From a virus, in the IMG/VR virus record IMGVR_UViG_3300050821_004383, positions 34,516 to 98,515 of that record: a DNA stretch of 64,000 nucleotides; one strand, 5' to 3'. Numbering within the stretch: position 1 is the stretch's first letter; every line of letters begins with the position of its first letter. This document shows, one piece after another, positions 39,438 through 46,787 of the stretch. The position numbers and the translations under genes are program-made. The notes below the pieces were generated by a model. The model was given only the letters and a program-made list of their open reading frames with translations, made no database searches and had not been told where the DNA came from.

Positions 39438-39991
39438 ATCTCCGCTGGAACGGAACATACCGCCGCTTCGAGGCCGAGTTCAGCGCGGACTTCCAAGGAG
39501 ACCTCGCTGCCGTGAAGGCGGCAGGATTCCGAACTGACGGAGCACCTGAATGGATATGGTACACATACAAGGCTGGACCTCTTGGAAAATTAAGAGAGAA
39601 TCGCCCTCCTTCGGGACTCACTATTACCCCGGAGGCCAAGGAACAGTTTGTGTCTTTGTGGGCGGTGGAAGAGAAGAACGCGAAGCTGAAAGCAGAAATC
39701 GCGGAACACAACAAGACCCTCAAAAAGAAACTTAAAATTGCGGACCAGGATGCGAAAGCATCGGCTGGTCCCCAGATGAAGATGTGCTCGGAAGGCTATC
39801 TGTGCCTTTCGAAAGAAGACCTCCCCCTCGCCCCTCCCTTCGCTCAACCCCGCCCAGAGCCATCCCTGAAACCTAACGCGCCGAAGTGCATCATCTGCAC
39901 CGCCGCTGTCTATTTCTACGAAAAGTTGGACCCGCCGACTTGTTTATGGTGCGAGAAAATAGTGCTTGACAACGCTTCGGAAGTATGCTAG
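39434..39991 (+). CDS. Hypothetical protein with C-terminal zinc pairs (185 aa)
   Basis: The N-terminal part begins MNLRWNGTYRRFEAEFSADF, the middle is a Lys/Glu coiled coil, then a Pro-rich linker and CIIC...CLWC at the end, a zinc ribbon. The 3' end of the gene contains the next promoter. Not recognised. Confidence 0.5.
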   Translation: MNLRWNGTYRRFEAEFSADFQGDLAAVKAAGFRTDGAPEWIWYTYKAGPLGKLRENRPPSGLTITPEAKEQFVSLWAVEEKNAKLKAEIAEHNKTLKKKLKIADQDAKASAGPQMKMCSEGYLCLSKEDLPLAPPFAQPRPEPSLKPNAPKCIICTAAVYFYEKLDPPTCLWCEKIVLDNASEVC

Positions 39992-39994
39992 GGT
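39966..39994 (+). promoter_or_regulatory. Promoter before the 40015 gene
   Basis: TTGACA (39966-39971), 17-bp spacer ending TATGC, TAGGGT (39989-39994). The TATGCTAGG string recurs in the promoter at 41143. Confidence 0.6.
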
Positions 39995-40014
39995 AGTGAA
40001 GGATTGGAGGATTT

Positions 40015-40239
40015 ATGAAACTACTTTCTGTTTTCGTGATTGCCTTGGCAGGAATTGTCGCACCCGCTCTGCTCAGCGCTTACCCGACCATGTGGTTTAT
40101 CAACTACGTGTTCGCGCCTTCTCTGTTGCTGTCCGTATTCGGGGTTTCTAAACTCGCGTTCTGGCAGGCATTCGGACTCAATATTTTGCTCGGTTGGCTG
40201 GGCGGAAGTAAGTCCAGTTATAAACCCGAATCCGAGTGA
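40015..40239 (+). CDS. Small membrane protein (74 aa)
   Basis: Two to three hydrophobic helices (LLSVFVIALAGIVAPALLSA, then SLLLSVFGVSKLAF), C-terminal polar tail. GGAGG precedes the ATG. Holin-like size, but located after the endolysin rather than coupled to it. Confidence 0.5.
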   Translation: MKLLSVFVIALAGIVAPALLSAYPTMWFINYVFAPSLLLSVFGVSKLAFWQAFGLNILLGWLGGSKSSYKPESE

Positions 40240-40418
40240 AGCACGATTGCCGATTAACGAGTAAGGACGGCGCGTACGTCTTCATCTGCTCTCGTTGCGG
40301 CGCTTGTTACGTGTGCCGTCACAAGGCGGTTCACTTCGCGGATGATGATAAGTGGATGTGGAAGTGTAGGGACGGAAAATTTCGAGAAGTCATAAACGAC
40401 GGGAGAATGAAATCATGA
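40236..40418 (+). CDS. Zinc-ribbon protein (60 aa)
   Basis: GTG start in a GTGA overlap. CSRCGACYVC and flanking Cys residues form a probable zinc ribbon. Not recognised. Confidence 0.5.
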   Translation: MKHDCRLTSKDGAYVFICSRCGACYVCRHKAVHFADDDKWMWKCRDGKFREVINDGRMKS

Positions 40419-40672
40419 GCAGAAAACCAAGCACAAGGAAACACGCGGACGGAAAATGGGGACTGTACGTCGGAGACATTCTTCTCGGCACAGCCAAATC
40501 GGAGACCCGCATTGAACTCGGGTTAAAGATTCTTGAAAGTGCCTTTTCTGACGTGTACGAAGACGCCCGTCGCGACGGGTACGACGAAGGGCATGCCGAC
40601 GGGTACGACGAAGGGCATGCCGAAGGGTACGACGAAGGATACTCAGATGGAGAATTTGCAGGCGGCAATTAA
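40415..40672 (+). CDS. Small protein with DGYDEGHA repeats (85 aa)
   Basis: After a beta-rich N-terminal half (GKWGLYVGDILLGTAKSETR), three 8-residue repeats of DGYDEGHA type follow at residues 54-77, acidic and His-rich. Such repeats form helical hairpin or metal-binding tails. AGGAG site present upstream. Confidence 0.55.
   Translation: MSRKPSTRKHADGKWGLYVGDILLGTAKSETRIELGLKILESAFSDVYEDARRDGYDEGHADGYDEGHAEGYDEGYSDGEFAGGN
40574..40645 (+). repeat. Three tandem 24-bp coding repeats
   Basis: Units at 40574-40597, 40598-40621 and a degenerate third; first two are identical (start GACGGGTACGACGAAGGGCA). Recent slippage duplication. Confidence 0.85.
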
Positions 40673-40687
40673 TTTTAAGGAGAAAAC

Positions 40688-41056
40688 ATGAGCGATAAAC
40701 CACAACACAAGAACCGCCATCCTCAAAAGAAAGCGCCCGTACTCACGCCGGAAGAGCAGGCGAAGGTACTAGCGGCACGCGCGAAAGCCTTGGAGGAAGA
40801 GAAGGCGGAAAGACAGCGCATCGAACTTTACGGCAAGTCGGTAGAGAAGATGTCGCACCGCCAGCTTCGAGGCGAACTGACTCGCTTGATTAAGCGCGAA
40901 TACGCGGGCAAACCACCGGAGCCTCAAGCCGGGTTGAACATCTGTCTCGGTACCGTTTTCCTAGCCGTGCTGGATAACACCAAGACGGTTCGAGACAAGT
41001 ACACTCGCCCGGACCAGATTAACCCGTCCGGCAAGTTGATGTGGGCACCTCGGTAA
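40688..41056 (+). CDS. Hypothetical protein (122 aa)
   Basis: Highly charged N-terminal 50 residues with a coiled coil (VLAARAKALEEEKAERQRIE), compact C-terminal part with LGTVFLAVLDNTK. AAGGAG site upstream. Not recognised. Confidence 0.5.
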   Translation: MSDKPQHKNRHPQKKAPVLTPEEQAKVLAARAKALEEEKAERQRIELYGKSVEKMSHRQLRGELTRLIKREYAGKPPEPQAGLNICLGTVFLAVLDNTKTVRDKYTRPDQINPSGKLMWAPR

Positions 41057-41190
41057 TGTTCGAACTTTTGCTCTGCCCCCAGCACGGACTGCCTGCTGTT
41101 TTGATGGCGTTCTTCACCGGGAGCAGCCCAGAAATTTTCTACTTGACAATCCAGTTGTATTATGCTAGGCTTTCTCAGTTGTTCAAATAA
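41056..41190 (+). CDS. Hypothetical protein (44 aa)
   Basis: TAATG overlap with the previous gene. Hydrophobic (MFELLLCPQHGLPAVLMAFF). Its second half overlaps a promoter, so translation beyond it may be incidental. Confidence 0.35.
   Translation: MFELLLCPQHGLPAVLMAFFTGSSPEIFYLTIQLYYARLSQLFK
41143..41171 (+). promoter_or_regulatory. Promoter before the 41199 gene
   Basis: TTGACA (41143-41148), 17-bp spacer ending TATGC, TAGGCT (41166-41171). A strong GGAGGAA ribosome site follows. Confidence 0.7.
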
Positions 41191-41198
41191 GGAGGAAT

Positions 41199-41459
41199 AT
41201 GGCAATCACTTTAACAGAACTGCAACGGCTTTTGCTCGGTATCGTCTCCTCGGTTGAGTCCGGCGTTACCACGCCAGCGGAGGCTGCAAACGAACTCGCT
41301 AATTTGAAGGCCCGCGCTGTGAGCGCCGGGTTGAAGTTCCACGCCGATTACACGGAGGACGACTTCCAAAAGATTCGAGAGAACTACGTCTCCATGTATG
41401 AGACGAGCACCCCGTACGTGGAAGAGTCGTACGAACAGTCTTACGAATCGAGCTACTAA
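41199..41459 (+). CDS. Hypothetical protein (86 aa)
   Basis: Helical first half (LTELQRLLLGIVSSVESGVT) and a Tyr/Ser/Glu tail (YVEESYEQSYESSY). Its stop overlaps the next ATG. Not recognised. Confidence 0.5.
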   Translation: MAITLTELQRLLLGIVSSVESGVTTPAEAANELANLKARAVSAGLKFHADYTEDDFQKIRENYVSMYETSTPYVEESYEQSYESSY

Positions 41460-42388
41460 TGCTGGTAATAGGCTCCCAAGCGATGCGCACCGGGCTAGAG
41501 AAGGTTGGGCTGGGACTCCGCAGAGTCCCGGCTGACCTGGATATCTTTGCTCGGGAAAACGAAGTGTTCAATGCCGCGAATTTCATGGGGCTTACTTACG
41601 AGAGCGTCAAACCGGACAAGGTTCTCTGCAAGGCCCCGGACAGCAAGATGGTCGAGTTTGAAATTGCGGGGAGCGGTAACTCTACCGACTTGTATATGCA
41701 GTGGGGCGAGAAGATGGCCGTGTTGGACCAGCAAGAATTTTACGGATTGAAGATTGACATCGCGCCGCTGGAAATGATTTACAGTTTGAAAAAGGCGCAC
41801 CGTCACTCGCCTCGCATGTTCTCCAAGAACAACGAGGACTATAATCTCCTCCGCGAACTGTTCGGCGGACGGGACATGTTCCCCCGCATCACAAAGATGC
41901 GATACCAGGAGACCGTAGACCGAGAGAAGTTGAAGACGCCGTCTCTGAACAAGTCCACGGCAGACTTCTTCGATGACCTAGTGTCGAACCGCACCTTCAT
42001 TCACGACCAGATTCACGAAGTTATGGCATTCGGGGAGCGCCCGATGTTCGAGAAAATCAAGATTGACCCGGACAAGGTCGCGTGCTCCCGGGAGAAGTTT
42101 TTCGCGTTAACTGAGACGCAACAGCGTCAGTGCGTGCAAGAAGAAGCGTATGTTATCGCGTTGGAACGTGCTATGATTCCGATGCTCTTCGAGGGCGAGA
42201 AGCTAGCGAATCCGTTCGAGGCGTACAAGTGGGCCGTGATGCGGATTTGTACCACGCTTTGTTCCGGATGGTTCCGGGAGTTTGCGGTAGAACATTACGC
42301 CAACATAATATTCTGGTACGACAAAGATTATGTGGAGAAGTTCCTGCGAGCCGTAGAGAGCGGACGCATTCAAAGGATACAAAAATGA
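41459..42388 (+). CDS. Nucleotidyltransferase-like protein (309 aa)
   Basis: The first residues VIGSQAMRTGL ... PADLDIF resemble the G-S and D-x-D motifs of the minimal nucleotidyltransferase fold, followed by KIDIAPLEMIYSLKKAHR, a second acidic strand and helix. The C-terminal 200 residues are helical. Such proteins are widespread in phages with no proven role; some fold relatives act as toxins or antibiotic-modifying enzymes. Confidence 0.55.
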   Translation: MLVIGSQAMRTGLEKVGLGLRRVPADLDIFARENEVFNAANFMGLTYESVKPDKVLCKAPDSKMVEFEIAGSGNSTDLYMQWGEKMAVLDQQEFYGLKIDIAPLEMIYSLKKAHRHSPRMFSKNNEDYNLLRELFGGRDMFPRITKMRYQETVDREKLKTPSLNKSTADFFDDLVSNRTFIHDQIHEVMAFGERPMFEKIKIDPDKVACSREKFFALTETQQRQCVQEEAYVIALERAMIPMLFEGEKLANPFEAYKWAVMRICTTLCSGWFREFAVEHYANIIFWYDKDYVEKFLRAVESGRIQRIQK

Positions 42389-42642
42389 AAAACGTTTGGA
42401 GAACACTCGCGGTTCTAGCGGTCCTGGTTGGGGCATCGCTGATGCTTCCCGGCCCGAAGGCGCAAAGCGCCCAAGAAGTTGCGCCGTACGAGTTTGCTCA
42501 CATCCCGGTTGAGTTCCACGCGGTAGACGTGAAAGTCTACAAGGTTGTTCACCAGGGATGTGAAATTTTCGTTGCGACCAATGGCGCAATGGGGCATGAA
42601 GCCGCCTCGATTGCGATTGCGACTGGACGAGGCTGCAAGTGA
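42385..42642 (+). CDS. Secreted small protein with Sec signal (85 aa)
   Basis: Signal peptide MKNVWRTLAVLAVLVGASLM with probable cleavage after AQSA near residue 29. The mature part has two Cys (QGCEIF ... GRGCK) that may form a disulfide in the periplasm. Overlaps the previous gene by ATGA. Confidence 0.6.
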   Translation: MKNVWRTLAVLAVLVGASLMLPGPKAQSAQEVAPYEFAHIPVEFHAVDVKVYKVVHQGCEIFVATNGAMGHEAASIAIATGRGCK

Positions 42643-42731
42643 GGAGCGAAAAGGGCCATCGCAACAGGAAGAATCCGGCCAGCTTGCTGATTCAACCGCC
42701 TCAACATGCACCGAAGGCAGAGAAGCAGTAA
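42639..42731 (+). CDS. Possible 30-aa basic peptide
   Basis: GTG start in a GTGA overlap, stop in a TAATG overlap with the next gene. Basic and Pro/Gln-rich. Only the coupling pattern supports it. Confidence 0.3.
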   Translation: MRSEKGHRNRKNPASLLIQPPQHAPKAEKQ

Positions 42732-42907
42732 TGAACGAGACCAAGAAATATTTGGTCGCGGGTATCCTCGTAGAGGCCGTCAAGAGTGAGGGAGGCGGCT
42801 TCTACGAGTTAACCGTACTGGCAACAGGACAGAAGCAGAGATACTTGGCGGACGTTTTTGAAATGGTTGCAAAACCAGTTTACAGCAAGACGGAGATAAA
42901 ATCATGA
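42731..42907 (+). CDS. Hypothetical protein (58 aa)
   Basis: Begins MNETKKYLVAGILVEAVKSE; a compact beta-rich fold (ELTVLATGQKQRYLADVFEM). Coupled to its neighbours. Not recognised. Confidence 0.5.
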   Translation: MNETKKYLVAGILVEAVKSEGGGFYELTVLATGQKQRYLADVFEMVAKPVYSKTEIKS

Positions 42908-43071
42908 AAGCAGCGTGGTGGAACGGCGTATTCACAACACTCAGTCTTATAAACGTTGGATATTTCTTGCACACCATTTGGATTCATGACGTTAACGGAA
43001 TCCTTGCTAGTTTGATAATAGGATTCGCGTTGTTTTGCGCTCACTTTATTACTCTAGTGGAAATGAAGTGA
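42904..43071 (+). CDS. Small membrane protein (55 aa)
   Basis: Two hydrophobic helices (GVFTTLSLINVGYFLHTIW and ILASLIIGFALFCAHFITLV) joined by a short loop HDVNG. ATGA overlap with the preceding gene. Confidence 0.5.
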   Translation: MKAAWWNGVFTTLSLINVGYFLHTIWIHDVNGILASLIIGFALFCAHFITLVEMK

Positions 43072-43379
43072 TTGTTGCCTTCCAACCCGGTGGCTCCGTT
43101 CGAGACGCTCGCGTCGTGTTGAAGCCGGACGAGCTAATTCCGAACCGATACAACGTCGCGGAGGCTATCGTGTACAAAGAGGACCCGGAGAATCCGCGCG
43201 TTTGGATTCTGGTGAAGCCGAAGTTTCAAGTTCTGCCGTCGGATTCTCCTCTCTTGTCGCAGCCGAAGTTACCAGAAGTCGATAACTTTTCCTTGACATT
43301 ACCGGAAACAGGTGATACGGTTTACGAGCATCAAGACATTATTCGATTCGAGGAACCAGATGAAACGACAAAATCTTGA
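43068..43379 (+). CDS. Hypothetical protein (103 aa)
   Basis: GTG start overlapping the membrane-protein stop. Beta-rich (VIVAFQPGGSVRDARVVLKP), acidic C-terminus. Its 3' part holds the next promoter. Confidence 0.5.
   Translation: MIVAFQPGGSVRDARVVLKPDELIPNRYNVAEAIVYKEDPENPRVWILVKPKFQVLPSDSPLLSQPKLPEVDNFSLTLPETGDTVYEHQDIIRFEEPDETTKS
43293..43321 (+). promoter_or_regulatory. Promoter before the 43360 gene
   Basis: TTGACA (43293-43298), 17-bp spacer, TACGGT (43316-43321), within the end of the upstream gene. Confidence 0.65.
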
Positions 43380-43500
43380 ATTAGAAATGAAGCTGATGCG
43401 AGTAGCCGAAGCCGAATACAAACGCCTTGTTCGAGAAATAGAAAAGGCGAAGCACTTGAGTGACGTTGAGTTCGTGAACCAGAACGCGAGGGGTAAATGA
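43360..43500 (+). CDS. Helical peptide (46 aa)
   Basis: GAGGAA precedes the ATG at 43360. A single charged helix (MKRQNLELEMKLMRVAEAEY). Not recognised. Confidence 0.45.
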   Translation: MKRQNLELEMKLMRVAEAEYKRLVREIEKAKHLSDVEFVNQNARGK

Positions 43501-43721
43501 ACAAGGTTTACATCGTTATGGAGGGATGCAAGTACGAGGGGTGCGGCATCAACTCCGTCCACGCGTCCGAAGAGGGCGCTCTCTCAACGGCAAAAGCGAT
43601 TGTGGAAACGAGTAACTATCGAAATTACACGAAGGACGCGCAGCCGGATTCGGGTACCGTGTACAGTTGGTCAGACGAATCGGACATCTTGATTATCATC
43701 ACCCGGGAGGTGAAGCCGTGA
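43497..43721 (+). CDS. Hypothetical protein (74 aa)
   Basis: ATGA overlap. Begins MNKVYIVMEGCKYEGCGINS; alpha/beta with the helix ASEEGALSTAKAIVE. Not recognised. Confidence 0.5.
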   Translation: MNKVYIVMEGCKYEGCGINSVHASEEGALSTAKAIVETSNYRNYTKDAQPDSGTVYSWSDESDILIIITREVKP

Positions 43722-43966
43722 CAAAATCCGAAGCACAAAGGCGAATGAATGAACTCAACTGGTCCCGAGACCTTTTGATGGAAGAGATTCGACAACTGGA
43801 CCAACGTCTCAAACGAACCATCGAAGAAGGTCGAGAACTCCTGAAAGAGTACCCTACACTGAGTTTAAAAGCGCCCAAGCCTGTTGAACTTCCGTGTGGC
43901 TGTCCGAGTCCCGCGAAGTCTAAGTTTGATTTGTGTCCGCACCACCGCCGTATGTGCGGACTTTAG
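43718..43966 (+). CDS. Coiled-coil/zinc protein (82 aa)
   Basis: GTG start in a GTGA overlap. A helical N-terminal 50 residues, then CGCPSPAK ... CPHH ... CGL as a possible zinc knuckle. A hairpin CTGCC/GGCAG (43971/43982) follows, just before the next ribosome site. Confidence 0.5.
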   Translation: MTKSEAQRRMNELNWSRDLLMEEIRQLDQRLKRTIEEGRELLKEYPTLSLKAPKPVELPCGCPSPAKSKFDLCPHHRRMCGL

Positions 43967-44004
43967 TTTTCTGCCGGGGGCGGCAGATATCAAAAGGAGG
44001 TAAT

Positions 44005-44748
44005 ATGAAAAAGTTGTATGCATTGTTTGCAGTTCTTGCCTTGCTTGTCGTGGGCGTCGTAATTGAAGCACAAGCTACCGGGTGTTTTCAACCACCCTCC
44101 ATACCTATCCAGAATCCATCGTTCGAACAAGTGAACACCGTTTATGGGGACCAAACTTGCGGTGAGAATTTCTTCGGCATAGTTGGTTGGAAATCGGAGT
44201 CGGACTCTAGTTATTGGTCCGGTAACTCAACGCTTAGACCATCGGGTAATCCAACAGGCAGTAATCCTTGCAGAGTTGCAACCCCTGTCCCGGACGGGGC
44301 AAACGCCGCTCAGTTATTGAATAACAGGATTCTCCAAGACTTGGGCGTGAAGTTTTCCGATATACAAAAGTCGCCCCAGGGCACTTGCTGCATCGACGGC
44401 CTCTACGTGATGAAATTTTCCCTGACGACCGTCTTTGGTCCTTACAGCGGCTACTATGAGGCCCACGTTTCTCTCGGGAACACGGACGCGAACGGCGTGA
44501 TTCACGTGGGGGAAGACTTGTGCTATACCACCGGATGGTCAACACAGAAGTGGAACCAAGTGATACTCACGTGCCCTGCGCCGGGTGGACTGATTGCTAA
44601 CCCGTGGCCGGGTCCTGCGGGCTTCGACCCGCGCGGCGGTCACGATGATGTTATTCTTTCTCTTTCCGAGGGGCCGGACGACCGAGGGCAGGTAGGCTGG
44701 CAACTTTTGTTTGATGATGTTTCTCTGACGTTTACACCACAGCAGTAA
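44005..44748 (+). CDS. Secreted beta-sandwich protein (247 aa)
   Basis: Signal peptide MKKLYALFAVLALLVVGVVI, cleavage near residue 23. The mature part starts with IPIQNPSFEQ and ends WQLLFDDVSLTFTPQQ, the pattern of galactose-binding or HpiC1-like jelly-roll domains; several Cys suggest disulfides. AAGGAGG upstream. Could bind envelope or extracellular glycans. Export by a phage suggests host conversion or surface modification. Confidence 0.6.
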   Translation: MKKLYALFAVLALLVVGVVIEAQATGCFQPPSIPIQNPSFEQVNTVYGDQTCGENFFGIVGWKSESDSSYWSGNSTLRPSGNPTGSNPCRVATPVPDGANAAQLLNNRILQDLGVKFSDIQKSPQGTCCIDGLYVMKFSLTTVFGPYSGYYEAHVSLGNTDANGVIHVGEDLCYTTGWSTQKWNQVILTCPAPGGLIANPWPGPAGFDPRGGHDDVILSLSEGPDDRGQVGWQLLFDDVSLTFTPQQ

Positions 44749-44764
44749 ATAAAAAGGGGGTAAT

Positions 44765-45232
44765 ATGAAAAAGCTGTACGCATTGCTCGCAACACTCGCC
44801 CTGCTCGTCGTGGGCGTATCAGCACAATCCACCAACACCGATACTTGGACGAACGTTCCGGGTTCGGGAACCTGTCAAACCACCGTCAAAGCGCCATCGT
44901 ACTACTGCTTTGTTTCGGTCAACGAAACAAGCGGCACGTCAACATTGTGGTTCTACGTGACGGTGCAGCCCGACGGGACGTTCACGAACGGGCAAATCAA
45001 CAAGAGTCCGCTGTACAATTATCCTCCCTCGTTCAACGCCGTCAACTGGACCGGGTCCTTCTTGAACAACACGTTCACGGGGACGTTCAGCGGGACGCAG
45101 CCTGATGGGACGCCGTTCACCGGGGACGCTACCGAAACGCTGGGTCTGGTGCGTCGTTGCGCGGGACGCTACGGTTGCCACTTTGTAACAGGGCCTGTTA
45201 GCGGAAGTGGAACAGCGACGTACGGGCAGTAA
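44765..45232 (+). CDS. Secreted beta-rich protein with the same leader (155 aa)
   Basis: Signal peptide MKKLYALLATLALLVVGVSA differs from that of the preceding gene in only a few residues, cleaving near SAQ. The mature part is Thr/Gly/Ser-rich (VTVQPDGTFTNGQINKS) with two Cys pairs and no similarity to the first protein. Same leader joined to different bodies implies duplication or exchange of the signal-coding segment. A terminator follows. Confidence 0.6.
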   Translation: MKKLYALLATLALLVVGVSAQSTNTDTWTNVPGSGTCQTTVKAPSYYCFVSVNETSGTSTLWFYVTVQPDGTFTNGQINKSPLYNYPPSFNAVNWTGSFLNNTFTGTFSGTQPDGTPFTGDATETLGLVRRCAGRYGCHFVTGPVSGSGTATYGQ

Positions 45233-45239
45233 GCAGTCC

Positions 45240-45268
45240 GGGGGTCGAAGTTTGACCCCCTCATTTTT
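45240..45268 (+). terminator. Rho-independent terminator
   Basis: GGGGGTC (45240-45246) and GACCCCC (45254-45260) form a perfect 7-bp stem, followed by TCATTTTTCT. Ends the secreted-protein operon just before the integrase promoter. Confidence 0.85.
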
Positions 45269-45271
45269 CTC

Positions 45272-45300
45272 TTGACAAAATCTTGAAAGTGTGCGACACT
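45272..45300 (+). promoter_or_regulatory. Integrase promoter
   Basis: TTGACA (45272-45277), 17-bp spacer, GACACT (45295-45300); the -10 is weak. Directly after the terminator, so the integrase is independently transcribed. Confidence 0.55.
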
Positions 45301-45319
45301 TCCGGAATGGGAGAACGCG

Positions 45320-46219
45320 ATGAACTTTAAACAGCAGGCAGAAGTATTCATGACGGAGATTGCCAGCCGCAAGAGCGACCCCGTTCGCTCGAATACCCTG
45401 CACGTTTACCGTTCCCTTCTGGACGCCCGCATCTTACCCGCCATCGGTGGGGTAGAAATGGCGGACGTTAACAACAAGACCGCCAGGATGCTCGTGGGCC
45501 GTCTAACCGAGGCCCAACTGAGTCCCGCCACAATCAACTTGGCGGTTGCCTTGATGAAGCAGGTCGTCAAATCAGCCGTGGACGACGAAGGGGACCCGTT
45601 ATACCCTCGCACTTGGAATAGTCGTTTTATAGATGCTCCCCGGGTGGTCCCGGCGAAGCAGAAGACCCCTATTGCCCCGGTGGAGGCCCTTTCCAGGGCC
45701 GTAGGGACGACTTCCGGGGAAGTTAAGGCATTGGTAGCCCTTCTGGCTGGAACGGGCCTCAGAATTGGGGAAGCGCTGGCCTTGATGGTCGGACCAGACG
45801 ACGGAAAGAACTCATTCTGGATTCCAGAATCCGGAACGCTGATTATCCGCACCACGATGGTGGACGGGGTTATCCAGTTGGACACAAAGACCAAAGCAGG
45901 CACTCGTATCGTGGATTTAGACCCTAATCTCGCGTGGCTCCTCCGCGCGACATTCAGGGACCGCGAGTCCGGGGTGTTGTTTACAGCCTCGGAGAGTACA
46001 TTCCGCCGCTGCATGAAGGAGCACGGCATTTCTGGCTTCCACTCTATGCGCCGTTTTCGAATCACCTACCTGCAAAACAGTAGCGTACCAAATACTTTGG
46101 TGAAGTTTTGGGCGGGACACGCTGCTGGTGATATGACGGAGCGTTATACGAAATTTGGCGCTCAAATCGAAGAGAGAAAGAACTGGTCTGAAAAGGCCGG
46201 ATTGGGGTTTAGCCTATGA
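45320..46219 (+). CDS. int: Tyrosine recombinase / integrase (299 aa)
   Basis: The N-terminal core-binding domain (residues 1-105) is followed by the catalytic domain: GTGLRIGEAL (first Arg), FHSMRRFRITYL (H-x-x-R) and WAGHAAGDMTERYTK with the final His and the Tyr nucleophile. All catalytic residues are present, so it should be active. No attachment site can be recognised, as the host sequence is unknown. Suggests a temperate or integrating life style, or genome dimer resolution. Confidence 0.9.
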   Translation: MNFKQQAEVFMTEIASRKSDPVRSNTLHVYRSLLDARILPAIGGVEMADVNNKTARMLVGRLTEAQLSPATINLAVALMKQVVKSAVDDEGDPLYPRTWNSRFIDAPRVVPAKQKTPIAPVEALSRAVGTTSGEVKALVALLAGTGLRIGEALALMVGPDDGKNSFWIPESGTLIIRTTMVDGVIQLDTKTKAGTRIVDLDPNLAWLLRATFRDRESGVLFTASESTFRRCMKEHGISGFHSMRRFRITYLQNSSVPNTLVKFWAGHAAGDMTERYTKFGAQIEERKNWSEKAGLGFSL

Positions 46220-46392
46220 GAACCGAGATATTCAGAGACACTAGTTTCAGGGATTTAACTGCTCGCATGGAGGCCATAATTGCAGTCCTTTTAGGACAAG
46301 GCAATGAGATTGTCGCAGTGACAACTACCTCCACGGCAGACTCGATGACAGTATCGTATTACGGCGCTATCTTTTACAGGAAGGCCGCATGA
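46216..46392 (+). CDS. Hypothetical protein (58 aa)
   Basis: ATGA overlap with the integrase; a helix followed by strands (MTVSYYGAIFYRK). In integrase operons such a gene may be an excision or regulatory factor, but no HTH is visible. Confidence 0.45.
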   Translation: MRTEIFRDTSFRDLTARMEAIIAVLLGQGNEIVAVTTTSTADSMTVSYYGAIFYRKAA

Positions 46393-46787
46393 GGTTACCG
46401 CGCTGGCTACGACACTTCGGTGCAAAGTTCCTCGCGCTCCACGAAGAAGAATCGGGCGGCATGATGCACGATTACGCAAACGGTCAGTGGAATGAACTAA
46501 TGACCTGGACCGACGATAAGGGGCAAGCAGAGGCGTTAAGCATCGTGGACAGCATCTTCTCTGGCGCTAGGGATGCGATTTACATCGTTTGTATTCGAGT
46601 CGGACCCAGGAGGGGCTACTTCGTAGTTTACGATTCTAACTTGACGTATTATCACCGTTCGTTTTGGACGGGGATTTACGAGCCGGAAGAAGCATTCGAT
46701 GACGTTAGAGCATACTGTCGGCAAGTTGCAGACAAGATGGGATTCAGGAGGCCAGATGAAGCGACTGACAATCAATATCCCGGGTGA
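46389..46787 (+). CDS. Hypothetical protein (132 aa)
   Basis: Basic N-terminus (MRLPRWLRHFGAKFLALHEE), then an alpha/beta fold with IYIVCIRVGPRRGYFVVYDS. Overlaps the start of the PRPP-synthetase-like gene. Not recognised. Confidence 0.5.
   Translation: MRLPRWLRHFGAKFLALHEEESGGMMHDYANGQWNELMTWTDDKGQAEALSIVDSIFSGARDAIYIVCIRVGPRRGYFVVYDSNLTYYHRSFWTGIYEPEEAFDDVRAYCRQVADKMGFRRPDEATDNQYPG

Noticed and set aside
40574-40645. CRISPR-like short repeats
   Set aside because: Units are contiguous and in frame inside a gene, without spacers.
46291-46479. Antisense frames in the integrase region
   Set aside because: Short, no ribosome site, opposite strongly supported genes.
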